Source of the DNA: Symbiodinium natans
Taxonomy: Eukaryota > Sar > Dinophyceae > Suessiales > Symbiodiniaceae
DNA: 64,000 bases
Reading direction: 5' to 3'
Assembly (NCBI GenBank): GCA_905221605.1
Contig: CAJNDS010001112.1
Span: forward strand, 1-64,000
In this document: piece by piece, positions 10,325 through 21,809 of the stretch
How positions within the stretch are numbered: the first letter of the stretch is position 1
Layout of the letters: every line of letters starts with the position of its first letter
The notes under the pieces: model-generated
Databases searched by the model: none
Seen by the model: the letters and a program-made list of their open reading frames with translations, nothing else
What the model was told of the DNA's origin: nothing
Position numbers and translations under genes: made by a program

Positions 10325-13091
10325 CCATCACAAACTAAAAGCTCATATCCAAGTCCTGTCCACAACACACTGCCCGCACTGCCCCTGCCTAATCTGCCTC
10401 CATTAGGAGGTGGAGGAGCTACGAGAGTCCTTAGGGTATGGCACAAAGGAACAACCTGCAAACGAGTATGGAACATACCCACCCTACCACAGAGTATCTG
10501 GGATATTCTCGGATGACGAGTGACGAGGGATTGCTCGGATCGGAGTCATCGTGGCACCACGTGTACTCTGGAAAAGTAGCCACATGCTGTCCCTGTTGAT
10601 GCTCGTTTGAGCTGGCTGTGTTGGGAAGGATTGGTGGATCTCTTGAGCTCCGTGCAAAGAACATCTTGGAAGTCAGATTTGAGACCCAACGGCGAAGCTA
10701 GGGGTGCGGGGTGAGGACACGATCGATGCTCAACGCAGAGGATCGCAGGGGAACGAAGGGGGGGCTGGCCCCATGCAGGTGGCAGAGGGAAGAGATGGGG
10801 AGAGAGAAAGCGAGTGACTAGAAGACAGGGGGTGGAGGGGGGGGTGCCTGCTTGTAATGATACGCCCAGGGGGTCCTTGGCCCCAAGCACCCCTTTAATT
10901 GTTACCAGTACTGTAGCAAGACCTGCAAAGGCTTGTGCAGCAGTATTTGGCATCCGAGTGCTTGACACTGCTGGATGCGCAATTGTCCTTGGATCACAGA
11001 ATTCACTCCGCACGATGAGAGCAGGTAGGGCATTGGTTTAGCATGCAAGATAGAGCGAGCTGCGTCTGCGGCGCAGAAATCCCCATGCCTTGGGGAGGAA
11101 GCGGCGAGAGGTGACCTGCAATGCCGCAAGCAGCAGAAGCAGCAGCGACAAAAGGAGAAAAGGAAGGAGAGTGGGTACAGGCCTGACCGCTGAAATGCGT
11201 TAAGTCGTGTTGAACAGGGCTGCGCCAGGAGCCTTGACTCCACAAAGTACGAAGAAGTATGAAGAAATGCAAGAACCCATGCTCAACATCTCTCAGCCAC
11301 GCTGTTGGTGCGTCGAGTTATTCCGCGCGTCTGACTTCTAGCACGGCACTTCGATAGCCCAGAAGCTTGTTCAACATCCGGTCTGCCCCTCGAGGGCCAC
11401 TTGAGCTGGTAGTGCAGCTACCACCAATGATGGCTTGGGCAACCTTATACAACACGGAGCAAGACCCAGTACTTCAAGCAACTCGACGAAAACACGACGT
11501 GCAAACTATCATGAAATATTCTGTCTCTCTTCCGCGGCAAGGCGCCGGAACTGCCTTGGCCATCGCAGGTGCCTCGGGCTGCTGCCTGAGATGAAATCGG
11601 ACGTACAACCGGGACATCAGTACACTGAGGTGACGAGGACTTGTTGTGTCTTTGCAAGCCGGTTATTGCATACAGTATGCTTTTGCGGCTGCAACCAGGC
11701 GGCTGCACAGCTTCCGAGCTTGAGGGGGTTTGCGCCTGCACTTGCGCCATCGCCACAGCTGGTGATGCCGCCACAGCTTGCCTGCAGATCAGGACTTGGG
11801 TTTCTCAAGCTCCCGCTACGGGCAGAACTTTGTACGAGTAATGTCGATTCTGTGGGAACTCGGCGTTGATCAGTTTTGGCATTTACCAGTACTTCTGACT
11901 GGCATTACCCAGCCTTTCTCAACCCTGAGCTAAGATGGCAAAGCGCCTGTCATGGTCTGCTACTGCAAGGCCAGATGCGGGAACCCTAAGCCCCCCAAAG
12001 CCTATTGAATGCTGTGGGAATCACGCGTCTTGCCCCACCTTTGCGTTTCGGGTCGCAGACTCGATGGCGGTGTCGGATACAATTTCGTTGCCTCATGGGT
12101 TTAGGGTTTTGGCTTTCGAATTCGGCTGAAATTCTCACTGAGATCTTAGACACTGCATCTTCAGCACATGACCAGTGCTACGTGTGCATATGTACATGTA
12201 AGATGTAACGATATGAGCTAGTGTAGAAACATCTTGCACAACGACTTCTTGACAACGAAAAAGCCGGCGCACAAACAACCTTGCACAAATTTGCGTGCAA
12301 TGGTTCTTAGCTTTTGCGGCAAGCTGCCATCCCTTAACCCCAAAACAGTTGCACCAACTAATATTGTGGAAGGACGTGCGACATCTAGATTTTGTCAGCA
12401 ATCCTACAAACAAATCGCAACCACATCCTTAAAGATGTTAGAAGAAGGTTTTTCTCAACAGACAAACCGTGAGACTGCCCCGAAAACGACTATCTCAAGA
12501 ACGGACAAACTGCATGTGTGTAGAAGCATTGTTCTTCACAACAGCCACACCGCCATCAGCAGAATGAGGCAAAGCGTTCTCATCCAGAAAACGGGAAATC
12601 GAGGTGGGAAGATTCTCAAAACAAAAACAGATCACAAACACGCCCTTTACGGGCGCCGCAAGTTCTTTCCAAACGGTAAGTAAAGAGCGGAGGGACTCTT
12701 TTCTCTCACTACAAATGAGAGGAGAGCTACCGTGCCTTGTGAAGAAGAACATGTCTCAGAGAACCGCATTAAAAGCTAAAATGACCTCCTGTATGTCGCA
12801 TAGGCAACAGTTCGTGTCATTAAAAAACAAGAGAAAGGAGAACCTGGGGAAGCGCACCTTTCATTTGCAAAGGAGTTTGTCTTGTTTTGGTGCAGAAGGG
12901 GGGGCCACACATGTTTATGAAGAATCAAGAGTCCCTCGTCTTCTCAATGAGAAGCTGACAAAGTGTTTCCCGTCCTCAATATGAAACCTTTCGTTTCTCA
13001 GACTTGAGCGGCCCATGCTAACTAAATGGGTCGTAGGAAGTACAAGATGTTGGAAACTCTTTCCGAGCCGAGCCTCCTTTAAGCTTACGAA
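10325..13091. other. No supported gene
   Basis: Frames are open on both strands near 10.5-11.0, 11.4-11.9 and 12.2-13.0 kb. The last is AT-richer and its plus-strand ORFs are lysine-rich without structure. A plus-strand frame at 11367-11594 (AWATLYNTEQDPVLQATRR) is the most protein-like, but it would oppose every other gene here. Confidence 0.35.
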
Positions 13092-13192
13092 TTGGGATGT
13101 TCCCCCTTATACTAGCAGTCCTGAATAGGGATCATAGTAGAGGGTACTAGAATCCCTATTGAGGACTGTTCGTATAAGGGGGAACATCCCAA
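13092..13192. mobile_element. MITE-like palindrome, family I
   Basis: A 101-bp element with perfect 21-bp terminal inverted repeats (outer part TTGGGATGTTCCCCC) and a shorter internal inverted pair built on AGTCCTGAATAGGGAT and ATCCCTATTGAGGACT. A CTTACG hexamer sits on both sides (13084-13089 and 13193-13198) and may be a target-site duplication. Related copies lie at 19520-19600 and 23461-23565. No transposase is encoded. Confidence 0.8.
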
Positions 13193-13496
13193 CTTACGTC
13201 CTTGTAGATGTTCTACAAGGACGTGTTCTTTTGACGTTGGGGAGGCTCTCTGGCTTCAGAAGCAGCATCGGGGGAGTGTGATCGTTTCAATTCTCTGTGT
13301 CGCATGCCTCCCGAAAGAAGATGAGTGGTTTCGAAGCTCCGCTGTCAAGATTTTCATGAACGGTTTGTGTTCTAAGCTTCTGTCGGAACTTTGGGGATTC
13401 TAGCATTTCCAAAGGAATGCGGAAACGAAGGGTTTTGTTACAACATTGTTGGGCTCGTTGAACATTTTTTGATTTTTTTACTGAAAACTCCCTGCG

Positions 13497-13521
13497 CCCC
13501 CCCCCCCCCCCCCCGCCCCCC
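13497..13521. repeat. Poly-C tract
   Basis: Eighteen C, one G, then six C. A pure homopolymer; probably variable in length and poorly sequenced. Confidence 0.9.
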
Positions 13522-13700
13522 AATGCCCGACAATTCTAAACGACCCCAGGAAATTCAGAAAGGGAAGCGTATTCACCAAAATCAATTGTTATGCGTTTTT
13601 CTCTTGCGAACACATATACAGCAAAAAATATGTGTACACATACATACAAGTACAATGCATGCATACATGCATGTGTATGAAGGTCTGTATGTCAGTCATG

Positions 13701-15497
13701 TCAAAACCATGATGCTGGTATCATCTTGTACTGAAAGCAACATGGAACACGTGCAGCTCCAGATGCAAGCTCCCCAATAGCTACTGTCGAGGCCTGCAGC
13801 GTGGCATGGTGATCACGCGCTGCTTGCGGCACAGGCTCTGGCACTTGCGCCTGCGGCTGTAGTGCTGGCTGCGGCTTGGGCCTGACTTCTGCCGTCTGCC
13901 CGGATGGCCGAAGCTGTGGTTGCTTCGGCGCCGGTTGCGGGCTGTGCCTGTTGGGCTGCCGCACAGGCTGTGGCGTAGATCTGTCTTCTATCTGCTGCCC
14001 TGGTGGTGCCAGGGGTTCGTGCGGCTGGAGTGAGTTTTGGGATTCTTGGCTGGGAGGTGGAAGTGTTGGCTGGGTCTGTGGGTACGGACCTGGCTGAGGC
14101 ACGATCCCAATACCTGCCTGCTGCCCAGGTGGTGCAAGCTGTGGTTGGGACTCGTGCGGCTGGAGTGCTGTTTGGGATTCTTGACTGGGTGGTGGAAGTG
14201 TTGGTGTTGGCTGGGTCTGCGGGTACGGACCTGGCTGAGGCACGATCCTACCTGAGTGCTGCCCAGCTGGTGCAGGGTGTGGCTGTGGTTCGTGTGCCTG
14301 AAGAGCTGGTTGAGTCTTTTGACTGGGTGGTGGAAGCGTTGGCTGGGTCTGCGGGTGCGGACCTGGATGAGGCACGATCCCAACATCTGCCGGCTGCCCA
14401 GGAGGTGCAAGCTGTGGTTGGGGTTCGTACGGCGGCAGTGCTGGTTGAGATCTTTGCCTGTGTGGTGCAATTGTTGGCTGTGGATACGGACCTGGCTGAG
14501 GCACGATCCCAACACCCGCCTGCTGTCCAGGTGGTGCAAGCTGTGGCTGGGGCTCATGCGGCTGCAGTACTGGTTGAGATCTTTGCCTGGTTGGTGGAAT
14601 TGTTGGTTGGGTCTGCGGGTACGGACCTGGCTGAGGCACGATCCCAATACCTGCCTGCTGCCCAGGCGGTGCAAGCTGTGGTTGGGACTCGTGCGGCTGG
14701 AGTCCTGTTTGGGATTCTTGAATGGACGGTGGATATGTTGGCTGGGTCTGCGGACTTGGCTGAGGCACGATCCCAATACCCGCCTGCTGTCCAGGTGGTG
14801 CAAGCTGTGGCTGGGGCTCGTGCGGCTGCAGTACTGGTTGAGATCTTTGCCTGGTTGGTGGCATTGTTGGCTGGGTCGGGGGGTACGGACCGGGCTGAGG
14901 CACGATCCCAACCTCTGCCGGCTGCCCAGGTGGTGCAAGCTGTGGTTGGGGTTCGTGCAGCTGGAGAGCTGGTTGAGATCTTTGCCGATGTGGTGCAATT
15001 GTTGGCTGTGGGTACGCACCTGGCTGAGGCACGATCCCACCACCTGCCTGCTGCCCAGGTGGTGCAAGCTGTGGCTGGGGCTCGTGCGGCTGGGGAGCTG
15101 ATCGTCGCCTAGGTGGTGGCATTGTTGGCTGTGTCTGTGGGTATGGCCCTGGCTGAGGCACGATCCCAACACCTGGCCGCTGCCGAGGTGGTGCAAGCTG
15201 TGGCTGGGGTTCGTGCGGCTGCAGAGCTGGTTGAGAATTTCGACTGGGTGGAAGTGTTTGCTGGGTCTGCTGGTATGGCCCTGGCTGAGGCACGATTCCA
15301 ACACCTGCCTGCTGCTCTGCAGGCTGGGAGTGTTGGCCGACTTGTGGAACTGTTGGCTGAGTCTGCGGGTGCGCCCCTGGTTGTGGCACGAGCTCAGCTG
15401 CCTCGGGGGGGGGGGGGGGCACTGGTGGAGCGTGACCAGGCACACAGGATCCAGAAACAAATGCACAAAAGGCACGGTGACCATGAGACTTGGACAC
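13701..15497 (-). CDS. Proline/glutamine-rich tandem-repeat protein
   Basis: The minus-strand frame has 598 codons. After about 45 residues comes a proline run, then eleven clear tandem units of about 42-47 residues with the pattern GIVPQPGPYPQTQPT... and ...PHEPQPQLAPPGQQ, then two degenerate units and a tail of about 60 residues ending in CCFQYKMIPASWF. Such Pro/Gln repeats usually form extended, disordered cell-wall, surface or scaffold regions; no enzymatic domain is visible. The start is uncertain: the ATG at 15497 is only the first in frame, and a second minus frame opens at 15658 (MPVETPRSAVLMLPVLAP) that would need a frame change. A 15-G run at 15405-15419 (C on the coding strand) sits where the frames could switch. 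No intron is evident inside the repeats. Confidence 0.55.
   Translation of the reverse strand: MSKSHGHRAFCAFVSGSCVPGHAPPVPPPPPEAAELVPQPGAHPQTQPTVPQVGQHSQPAEQQAGVGIVPQPGPYQQTQQTLPPSRNSQPALQPHEPQPQLAPPRQRPGVGIVPQPGPYPQTQPTMPPPRRRSAPQPHEPQPQLAPPGQQAGGGIVPQPGAYPQPTIAPHRQRSQPALQLHEPQPQLAPPGQPAEVGIVPQPGPYPPTQPTMPPTRQRSQPVLQPHEPQPQLAPPGQQAGIGIVPQPSPQTQPTYPPSIQESQTGLQPHESQPQLAPPGQQAGIGIVPQPGPYPQTQPTIPPTRQRSQPVLQPHEPQPQLAPPGQQAGVGIVPQPGPYPQPTIAPHRQRSQPALPPYEPQPQLAPPGQPADVGIVPHPGPHPQTQPTLPPPSQKTQPALQAHEPQPHPAPAGQHSGRIVPQPGPYPQTQPTPTLPPPSQESQTALQPHESQPQLAPPGQQAGIGIVPQPGPYPQTQPTLPPPSQESQNSLQPHEPLAPPGQQIEDRSTPQPVRQPNRHSPQPAPKQPQLRPSGQTAEVRPKPQPALQPQAQVPEPVPQAARDHHATLQASTVAIGELASGAARVPCCFQYKMIPASWF
13985..15410 (-). 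repeat. Tandem minisatellite, unit about 126-141 bp
   Basis: Eleven clear units plus degenerate ones. Unit length is a multiple of three, so the frame is kept. Subtypes recur: units with PTIAPHRQRSQ are the 4th and 8th, units with TRQRSQPV the 5th and 7th, and the 6th, 10th and 11th share QESQ. At least two minus and two plus frames stay open across most of the array. Confidence 0.9.
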
Positions 15498-17615
15498 CCA
15501 GATGCATTGAACAGATGCAAGACCTTATGAACGTGTTTGCGAGCCATGCGAGCCTTCGACTTATTTCGCGGCGGGGGTGCCGACGTGTCTATGTGCGCCT
15601 GCCGTGGGGCAAGCACGGGCAGCATCAGCACAGCTGAACGAGGTGTTTCAACTGGCATGTTTTAGCACTTCCTACTGCCCACTCCCATGACTAGTATGCA
15701 TGCCAGCGCTCCTCACCACTGGGTCTGCGTGGGTCTTGGGAAGCCTTGACGCAAATCTTCCACTCTGCTGCTCGCTACAATGCGCTCAGCACGGCAGTGG
15801 CTGCACCAAGCTGATGAGATTGGACTCGTACGATTAGCTGGCCCCTGATGATCTTTTGAGTGCTCAGGGCTTCGCCCCAGGATGAATGGGCTGCGCCGAG
15901 GCCGCCTGATACAGTATGCATTTGAACTGGCCATGCTGGTTGTGGCAACTTGGCACTGAGACAGCACTTCCTCTGGCAATCAGAAGTGGGTTGGGTCGGC
16001 CTGACCAGCAGGGGCAACTTCTGCTGTCTCGGGCGTTCCAAGGCTGTCCCATGCAGCCTGCAAGACACCAGGTTGACCAGATCGTGGGTTCAACAGAGTG
16101 TGTTGCTGTGGTGCCGGAAATGGAGCCCCTTAAGAAGCCCTTAAGAGCTTCATCATAAGCTACATCTTTGAAGGAACAGCATGATACTCCGAGAGGCCTC
16201 GCACCTAGACTATCCTAAGTCCGATATGTCCTACTCCGCAAAAGTAAGAACTCAACTCAAGCTCTGAAGCAGCCCAGTCGCATCTTCGTAGCACTCCTCC
16301 TCAGCAGCCACCCACCCCCACACACACACAGAGTCATACACAGACACCAGTCGCAAACTGACTCAGTGGCTACGATCAGCACTTTGCCCTCATGCCCAAT
16401 GGCCATAAAATGGCCAGGGGACTAATGCCCGCATCGCCAACGAGCTTTTGCGTCGCTTTTCGAAGGACTCCTGTGCAGCACACCGTGGAGCTGCTCCATT
16501 TCCATCACCGCACAGCACCGCAGCATGGCCCAGGAGACTGCATGCGCATGGGTGTGTGCTTGCTCTGAACATGCATTCAGCTGCTTGGGGTTCATTTCAC
16601 AGTTCAAACTTCGTGTCGTGGCCTCCTCCTGGATTTTTCTCTCCAAGCGCGCCTCGCTGGTTGCAATGCGAGTTCCAGGTCAAACATCTGGTTACAGAGC
16701 TTGCAGTCCGCAGTTCAGTTCAACTCACCGTCGCCGACACCATGCTCACTCTTCACAATCCGAACAGAGTCTCAACACGCATCCACAACATTCGACAGCA
16801 TGTGTGCACCACATAGGCGCTCATATGCAACCTCGCGGCAAGAGTCCACTCTTCGCTGGCCTGCGCCTAAACAGAGCAAAGCTGCACGAAAGACGCAAGG
16901 GAGCTACAAACTGTCAACTAAGGCCAGCACGTTTCCTGGAACGGTTTGCTCAGGAGCCTGGGGTTCAGCGACGGCCGGAGCTGCTTTCTTCGGCATGCTC
17001 GGCAGCTGCATCCTCGCACGTTCACCAGAGATTTTTCCGGAGGCGCTCTCAACGACTCCAAGTGTGAATTCAGGGCGGCTGGGGACAGGGGAAGGTCAAT
17101 GCAGAGAGGGACGGGAGGGGTTAACAAACAACACTTATCAGCCCATGAAAGTACTTACACACCACCCCCGACGTGGACGCTCATTTGAAAGCGTTAGACA
17201 TGAGTAAGAAGATACGAGTATTTGAGGAGAACGCACATGACATGGACAAAGTTGGAAAACATTTCGTTAACAAGCACAAAGCTTGCCGACGCTGACGTTT
17301 TAAAGCACCGTGTACATATGTGTAGGCTATTCTGGCATGCATTCTGAAAGCGACTCCTAGCGAGATGCTCGATAATTTCGACATTACGTTCGTCATTGGT
17401 CAACTATTTCGAGATGCACTTGGCGACCATTTCATTGACGCCCGCGCAAATGATTCAGCTTTGCCGGCAAGATTCCCCAAGTCATCCCAGTCAAGCTCAT
17501 AGGTATCGAGGTCGCATGGCTTTGTCGACCCCCTCTTCAGCACACTGAGCTTCCCTGCCTGGTGCTGATAACGGGGGGCTTCAGAGCAATTTAGAGCAAA
17601 ATCTCAGCAACACAC
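15498..17615. other. No firm gene; one weak exon candidate
   Basis: On the minus strand 15775-15900 reads ALSTQKIIRGQLIVRVQSHQ and then LGAATAVLSAL before a stop, which is protein-like but lacks convincing borders. A CA-rich microsatellite lies near 16310-16335. The rest shows only short frames on both strands. Confidence 0.3.
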
Positions 17616-17721
17616 TGCAAAAGACTCATGGCAAAGCAGCCCTTGCTGAAGCATGTTGAGCTGAGCAGCTGCTGAAGCCTCCTCCCAGTCCTCAGCCTGC
17701 CTCATTAACCTGGCTGGCACT
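17616..17721 (-). CDS. Internal exon, unknown protein
   Basis: Acceptor CTACAG precedes the exon and a GTGTGT donor follows. It reads VPARLMRQAEDWEEASAAAQ then LNMLQQGLLCHESFA. Helical, with both borders good. No family recognised. 17722-18643 holds no other supported exon. Confidence 0.55.
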
Positions 17722-18643
17722 CTGTAGTCAGATGTACCGATGTGCCCGAGACATGCAAAGTTGGACCAAGAGAAGTTGCTGCACTGTGGCCTACCTTGTG
17801 CATGCCTTTTGCAAGGACTCACCAGTCAAAGGAGCCTAAGTCCTAACTCTGCTCTGGAGTGCCGGTGCTGCTCTGAACATCTCTGAGCAAGGTATACCTG
17901 AACTGAAAAGCCGAGCCACTCTTGGTCGGCGGAAGCAAAATGCGGACGCCCCACAGTGACAGCACCGGAGCGCTCCCCCGGTATTGCATCGGCCATTCCA
18001 GGCAGGTACTAAGGTACTAGAAAATTTCTACTGCAGCGTGAGGCTGACCTGCTGCAGCTGCTACCTTGCATGTCATGTACTGTAGGAATCTGTAGGGCAT
18101 GAACAGAGTGCCACGTATGACTCACTTAAGTCGAAAGGAAGTTGCGGGTAAGTATACTTGTGTACTTGTGGAGAAAGGATCGGCCACCAAACGTGAGCTC
18201 AAGAGCTTCAGAGTTTGCTTGAACAGCAAGCTGCGGAAACCAGGTTGGTGGGCTCACTGAGTGAGTCTTGGACCCAGACCCTCAGCTTGCCGGTACATCT
18301 GATTACAAACACCAACAAACTCTCCCTTTTGACGAGAGGATGTTTCTTAAACCACCCGAAATGCTTAATGGTTCCCTTTGCCCGATGGACCCTGAAATTC
18401 TGAGATCTTGGGCTTCAGCCCCAGGTTTGATCGTCTAAGAGATTTTGAGCAACCGCCCCTGCGCTTCTAGCAATGCTGGGGCGACTGCTTCCTGGATTCT
18501 AGTGGCCTTGCTGCTTCTTGTTGCTTCGCGTTTTCCCAAGATGCTTTGACCATGCTTTCCAACCCATACCCCTTAAAGCCAGCGGGCCCTCCCAAGCGCC
18601 TGAGAATCTTCCGACTCACCCGGCGGCCTTGGCTTTCAGAATG

Positions 18644-18877
18644 TCAAGGATGACTAGGACGAAATAGAGCGGTTGGCTTCTTGCGACGTTTGAAGCACCG
18701 ACTCAAAGTTGGAATACTGTCGCAATCTTTCCACCGTCCTTCCATCAGCCCTTGGGCGGCCTGCTGTTGTGTAGACATGTGCAGGATGACTGTATCATAG
18801 CTGCAGACTGACTGTAGGTCAAGGTTTGTCTCGAGATTCACACGGGGTGTGGTCTCGTAGTTGGGGCTCGGTGCCAA
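18644..18877 (-). CDS. Exon, unknown protein
   Basis: The minus-strand frame reads PNYETTPRVNLETNLDLQSV, then CSYDTVILHMSTQQQAAQG, then a basic stretch (RCFKRRKKPTALFRPSHP) before a stop. Composition is convincingly coding; borders are not certain and the stop may be in the following intron. Confidence 0.5.
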   Translation of the reverse strand: MAPSPNYETTPRVNLETNLDLQSVCSYDTVILHMSTQQQAAQGLMEGRWKDCDSIPTLSRCFKRRKKPTALFRPSHP

Positions 18878-21673
18878 AACTTGCTGGAGGAGGTTCTACC
18901 CCATGAATCCATGGTGGGCATTGCTAGCCCGAAGGTGGCGCTTACCAGCAGATTCGGTGAATGACGTTTGAGTTTAGGGCTTTAGGGCTTGCTGCACCTT
19001 CACCCCTTGTTGACACGAATACTTGTAGTCAGAAGAGAGAAGAATTCATCACCACGTCATCACACATCCTTTCAATACTTTGTCACGCGCGCTCGGCCTT
19101 CATTCGCGCCGCATGAATGCAGCCAAGAGGCCTGCCAACATGCACTCTGTCTCGTCTGACTTCCGAGCCTGAACAAGCTGCAGACTTCTATTTGTTCAGC
19201 TTTCCACAGCTCAGGCCCCGTAGCCGCGGCACCCTTTCAGTGCAAAGCGTGCCCAGCAGACTTAACCTACCACAAGCCTACCAGCGCACGCAGCCCTGCA
19301 ACTCTAACTTCAAGCAACTGGCTATCCTGGCTATCCTCAGTTTTGTTCCCCGACGAATCTCATCCGGGTTTCCTGGAAGTCCTGTACAGTCTTGATCCAG
19401 GCAAGGACTGATAACGGTGTAGGGTCTTTGCCCAACTGCATTCACATTGCATTCATGGGTGGCTGTCATGCGCTCGACACCATCACCCGTGCATTAACTG
19501 ACACACCAGGAAGGGCATCGCAAGCTTGCACTTATACGAAGAGTCCTTAATAGGGATTCTAATAATCCCTATTAAGGACTGTCAGTGTAATGCAGCTTGC
19601 AGAACAACGAAAACGGCCACGACCGGAAATGAGCACCAGCACGGTCTTGTTCACGGCGAGCTTGGGTGATCCTTCCTGTGTCGGGTTGCACTACTTGAAG
19701 GTCTCGAACCCTCCATATCCCTCGATGGACCATGGATTACAAGTAACATGCTATTGCGCGGCAAAAAAAGTGTGCTGTGGTGATTCTGCTAGTGCGGGTA
19801 GCACATCTTCATACTGCAATCGTGACAGCAGTCTCTGCAACATGTGGCCGACTGTCCTTCTCAGCTCGCAGACCTCTTTCACCTCGGCTCGGGCCCACGT
19901 CTGAGCCGAAAGCTGAAGTCTGCCCTCTCTCTGAACTTAGCGTCTGTCATCGGAGTCTCTGGTCTCCAGAAGACCCTTCACCCTAGGCCCCTAGACCTTC
20001 CTTCTAAAAACTCACCCGGATCAAGGGACCCTTCCCATTGCGGAGCCGGGACCCGGCGTGCAGTGCGTGCGGCCGCGTCCAGGGCGCCGAAGCCATGGAA
20101 GCGGCGGCCCAGCAGGCCATGCTGCCCGAAGATCACCTCGGCTTCGGGTGCTGGTGGGTTTTGGGGGCTTTTCTTGCGGGATTGTGCCTATTACGCGATC
20201 ACAGGTTCTTGAGGCCCAAAGGCCAGCAGGCCTCCGGTCTAGCTGGGTCCCATGCTTCTCCTGGTGTCCTGGTGGTTTTTTCAGGGTGACCGGCTCATGG
20301 AGGTTGCCTGAGCACACCCTATACCCCGAGTGCCTGAAAGGCAAGCTCGTGTGCCTCTCACAAATCGGACAATGCCTGTGTCAACTAGGCGAAACTTTAA
20401 TTTCTGGACTTCCCTTCCCGAATTCCCTGGAAGCAGACCTTGCTCCCAAACTGCCATCGCCGTACCCGCCACAGGTTCCATAACTACACGTGTAAGAAGC
20501 ATGAACTTTCGTGTAACAGGATGTGTCTCAACAATACTGGTGTGGGGATACCTCAAGAAAGCTGAGCTGCCGCGTGCAGTTTGGCATCGAACTCCTCCGT
20601 GTCGCCTAGCGCAGGTGCTGTGCAACATCACGGACAGGCTTTGCTTGCCTTTCTTGTGCTTGATAATATACTCACATCTCTTTCAGGGCTTGGCCTCTAC
20701 AACGTTGCAGCAAACCCATGGTTGCATGCCTCGAACTGTGCTGGAACTCCTCTCCCGTTTGCCAAGCAGCCAATTTTTGCCAAGATATCCGCCTTGTCCT
20801 CCGGCCTTAACTCTCGCGGCTCTAGCACGCAGTGAGTCAAGGCCCCCGATTCTAGTGAAATTGCGCATGTGTTCCTGATCAGGCACGCGCTGCATGATGT
20901 TGGGACATGTTCACACGTTGGCTTGCACTTCCCATCGCCTCGAGGCAGAGCAATCTCGCACAGACAGGGTGGCCAACGTGGCATAGGCTTGCGTGTCGAC
21001 CTTGCTGTTTGCAGGGATCTAGCCAAGCCAATGTGTCTTCACCATGAAGCTCTGGGCAGATCCAAACAATCAAACCCTGCCGGGGCACCGAGTAGATGTC
21101 AAGCTCTGACGTTTTGTGCACCTCTGGAAGTCCGCATCGGCAAAAAGGGACATTGACCAAGACTTCCGGAGCCGGCACAGCAACGAAATGGTGGGCGAGA
21201 AGAACCTGCCTGGATGACCTGCTGCATGTCCAGTCGGCTCGCCTCGACGAGCTCCGCGACGCACCAGGCTCCTAAGTGCCGGCTAAGCGACGCACATCGA
21301 AGCACAAAGAGATACAAAGAGGCGCGGAACATCGCCGAACCGTGGTGACATCGCTGCATTTGCAGCCAAAGGCTCGGTGAAAAACGTCCAGCTGTCGATC
21401 GACGGCAACCACCTGCCGGAAGCCGAGCACGCTGTCCTGCATGGGAAAGGTGGAGAAAACTGGAGAAATCAAGATCGTTGACGCTGGGTTTTCTGAAGGC
21501 AGTTCGCGGGAGGGCACGTGAGTTCTGTGTTGCGGGCACACGGGCACGTGAGTTCGCACTTCTGGGGTGCCAAGGATCATGGAGGACCGTCATCATGTCG
21601 TCGAACCTCGGTGGAGTTTGGAGTGATGGGGAGACGCGCGATGCATGGCCCAGTTCCTTTTTGCCGTGCAAGT
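18878..21673. other. No supported gene; contains one MITE-like element
   Basis: Frames on both strands from 19.0 to 21.6 kb lack consistent coding character. A minus frame near 21190-21270 (HLGAWCVAELVEASRLD) is a weak exon candidate. Two degenerate telomere-type units lie at 18970-18988. The palindrome at 19520-19600 is listed separately. Confidence 0.35.
19520..19600. mobile_element. MITE-like palindrome, family I (short copy)
   Basis: A perfect 17-bp inner inverted repeat (AGTCCTTAATAGGGATT at 19542-19558 and its complement at 19564-19580) within a longer imperfect palindrome whose ends are GCAAGCTTGCA and TGCAGCTTGC. The core matches the element at 13092-13192. Confidence 0.75.
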
Positions 21674-21703
21674 CTAGGGTTTAGGGTTTAGGGTTTAGGG
21701 AGT
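21674..21703 (+). repeat. Telomere-type array (TTTAGGG)n
   Basis: Three to four units in plus orientation, touching the exon at 21705-21809 on its downstream (transcript) side. Confidence 0.85.
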
Positions 21704-21704
21704 C

Positions 21705-21809
21705 TAGGACCAGGAGACGAGAGACAGCATAAGAAGATGGCAGTAGCACTTAATAGCACATGCTCTTTGCAGCTCGAGGGACTTGTTGAGCTCACACCGC
21801 GTCGGGTCC
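21705..21809 (-). CDS. Exon, unknown protein
   Basis: Acceptor CTTTCAG, then a frame reading DPTRCELNKSLELQRACAIK and CYCHLLMLSLVSW. Helical and Cys-containing; too short for a family call. The exon end is uncertain because a telomere-type array follows at once. Confidence 0.4.

Noticed and set aside
12234-12984. Plus-strand lysine-rich ORFs
   Set aside because: AT-richer DNA with no motif, no splice support and opposite orientation to all genes.
13092-13192. Bacterial-style terminator hairpin
   Set aside because: Eukaryotic context, perfect TIRs, internal structure and further copies fit a MITE better.
14003-15112. Plus-strand 369-codon ORF (and 14256-15101)
   Set aside because: Shadow of the minus-strand Pro/Gln repeat; open only because the repeat unit lacks stops in several frames.
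13985-15410. CRISPR-like array
   Set aside because: Units are continuous coding repeats without unique spacers, in a eukaryotic genome.
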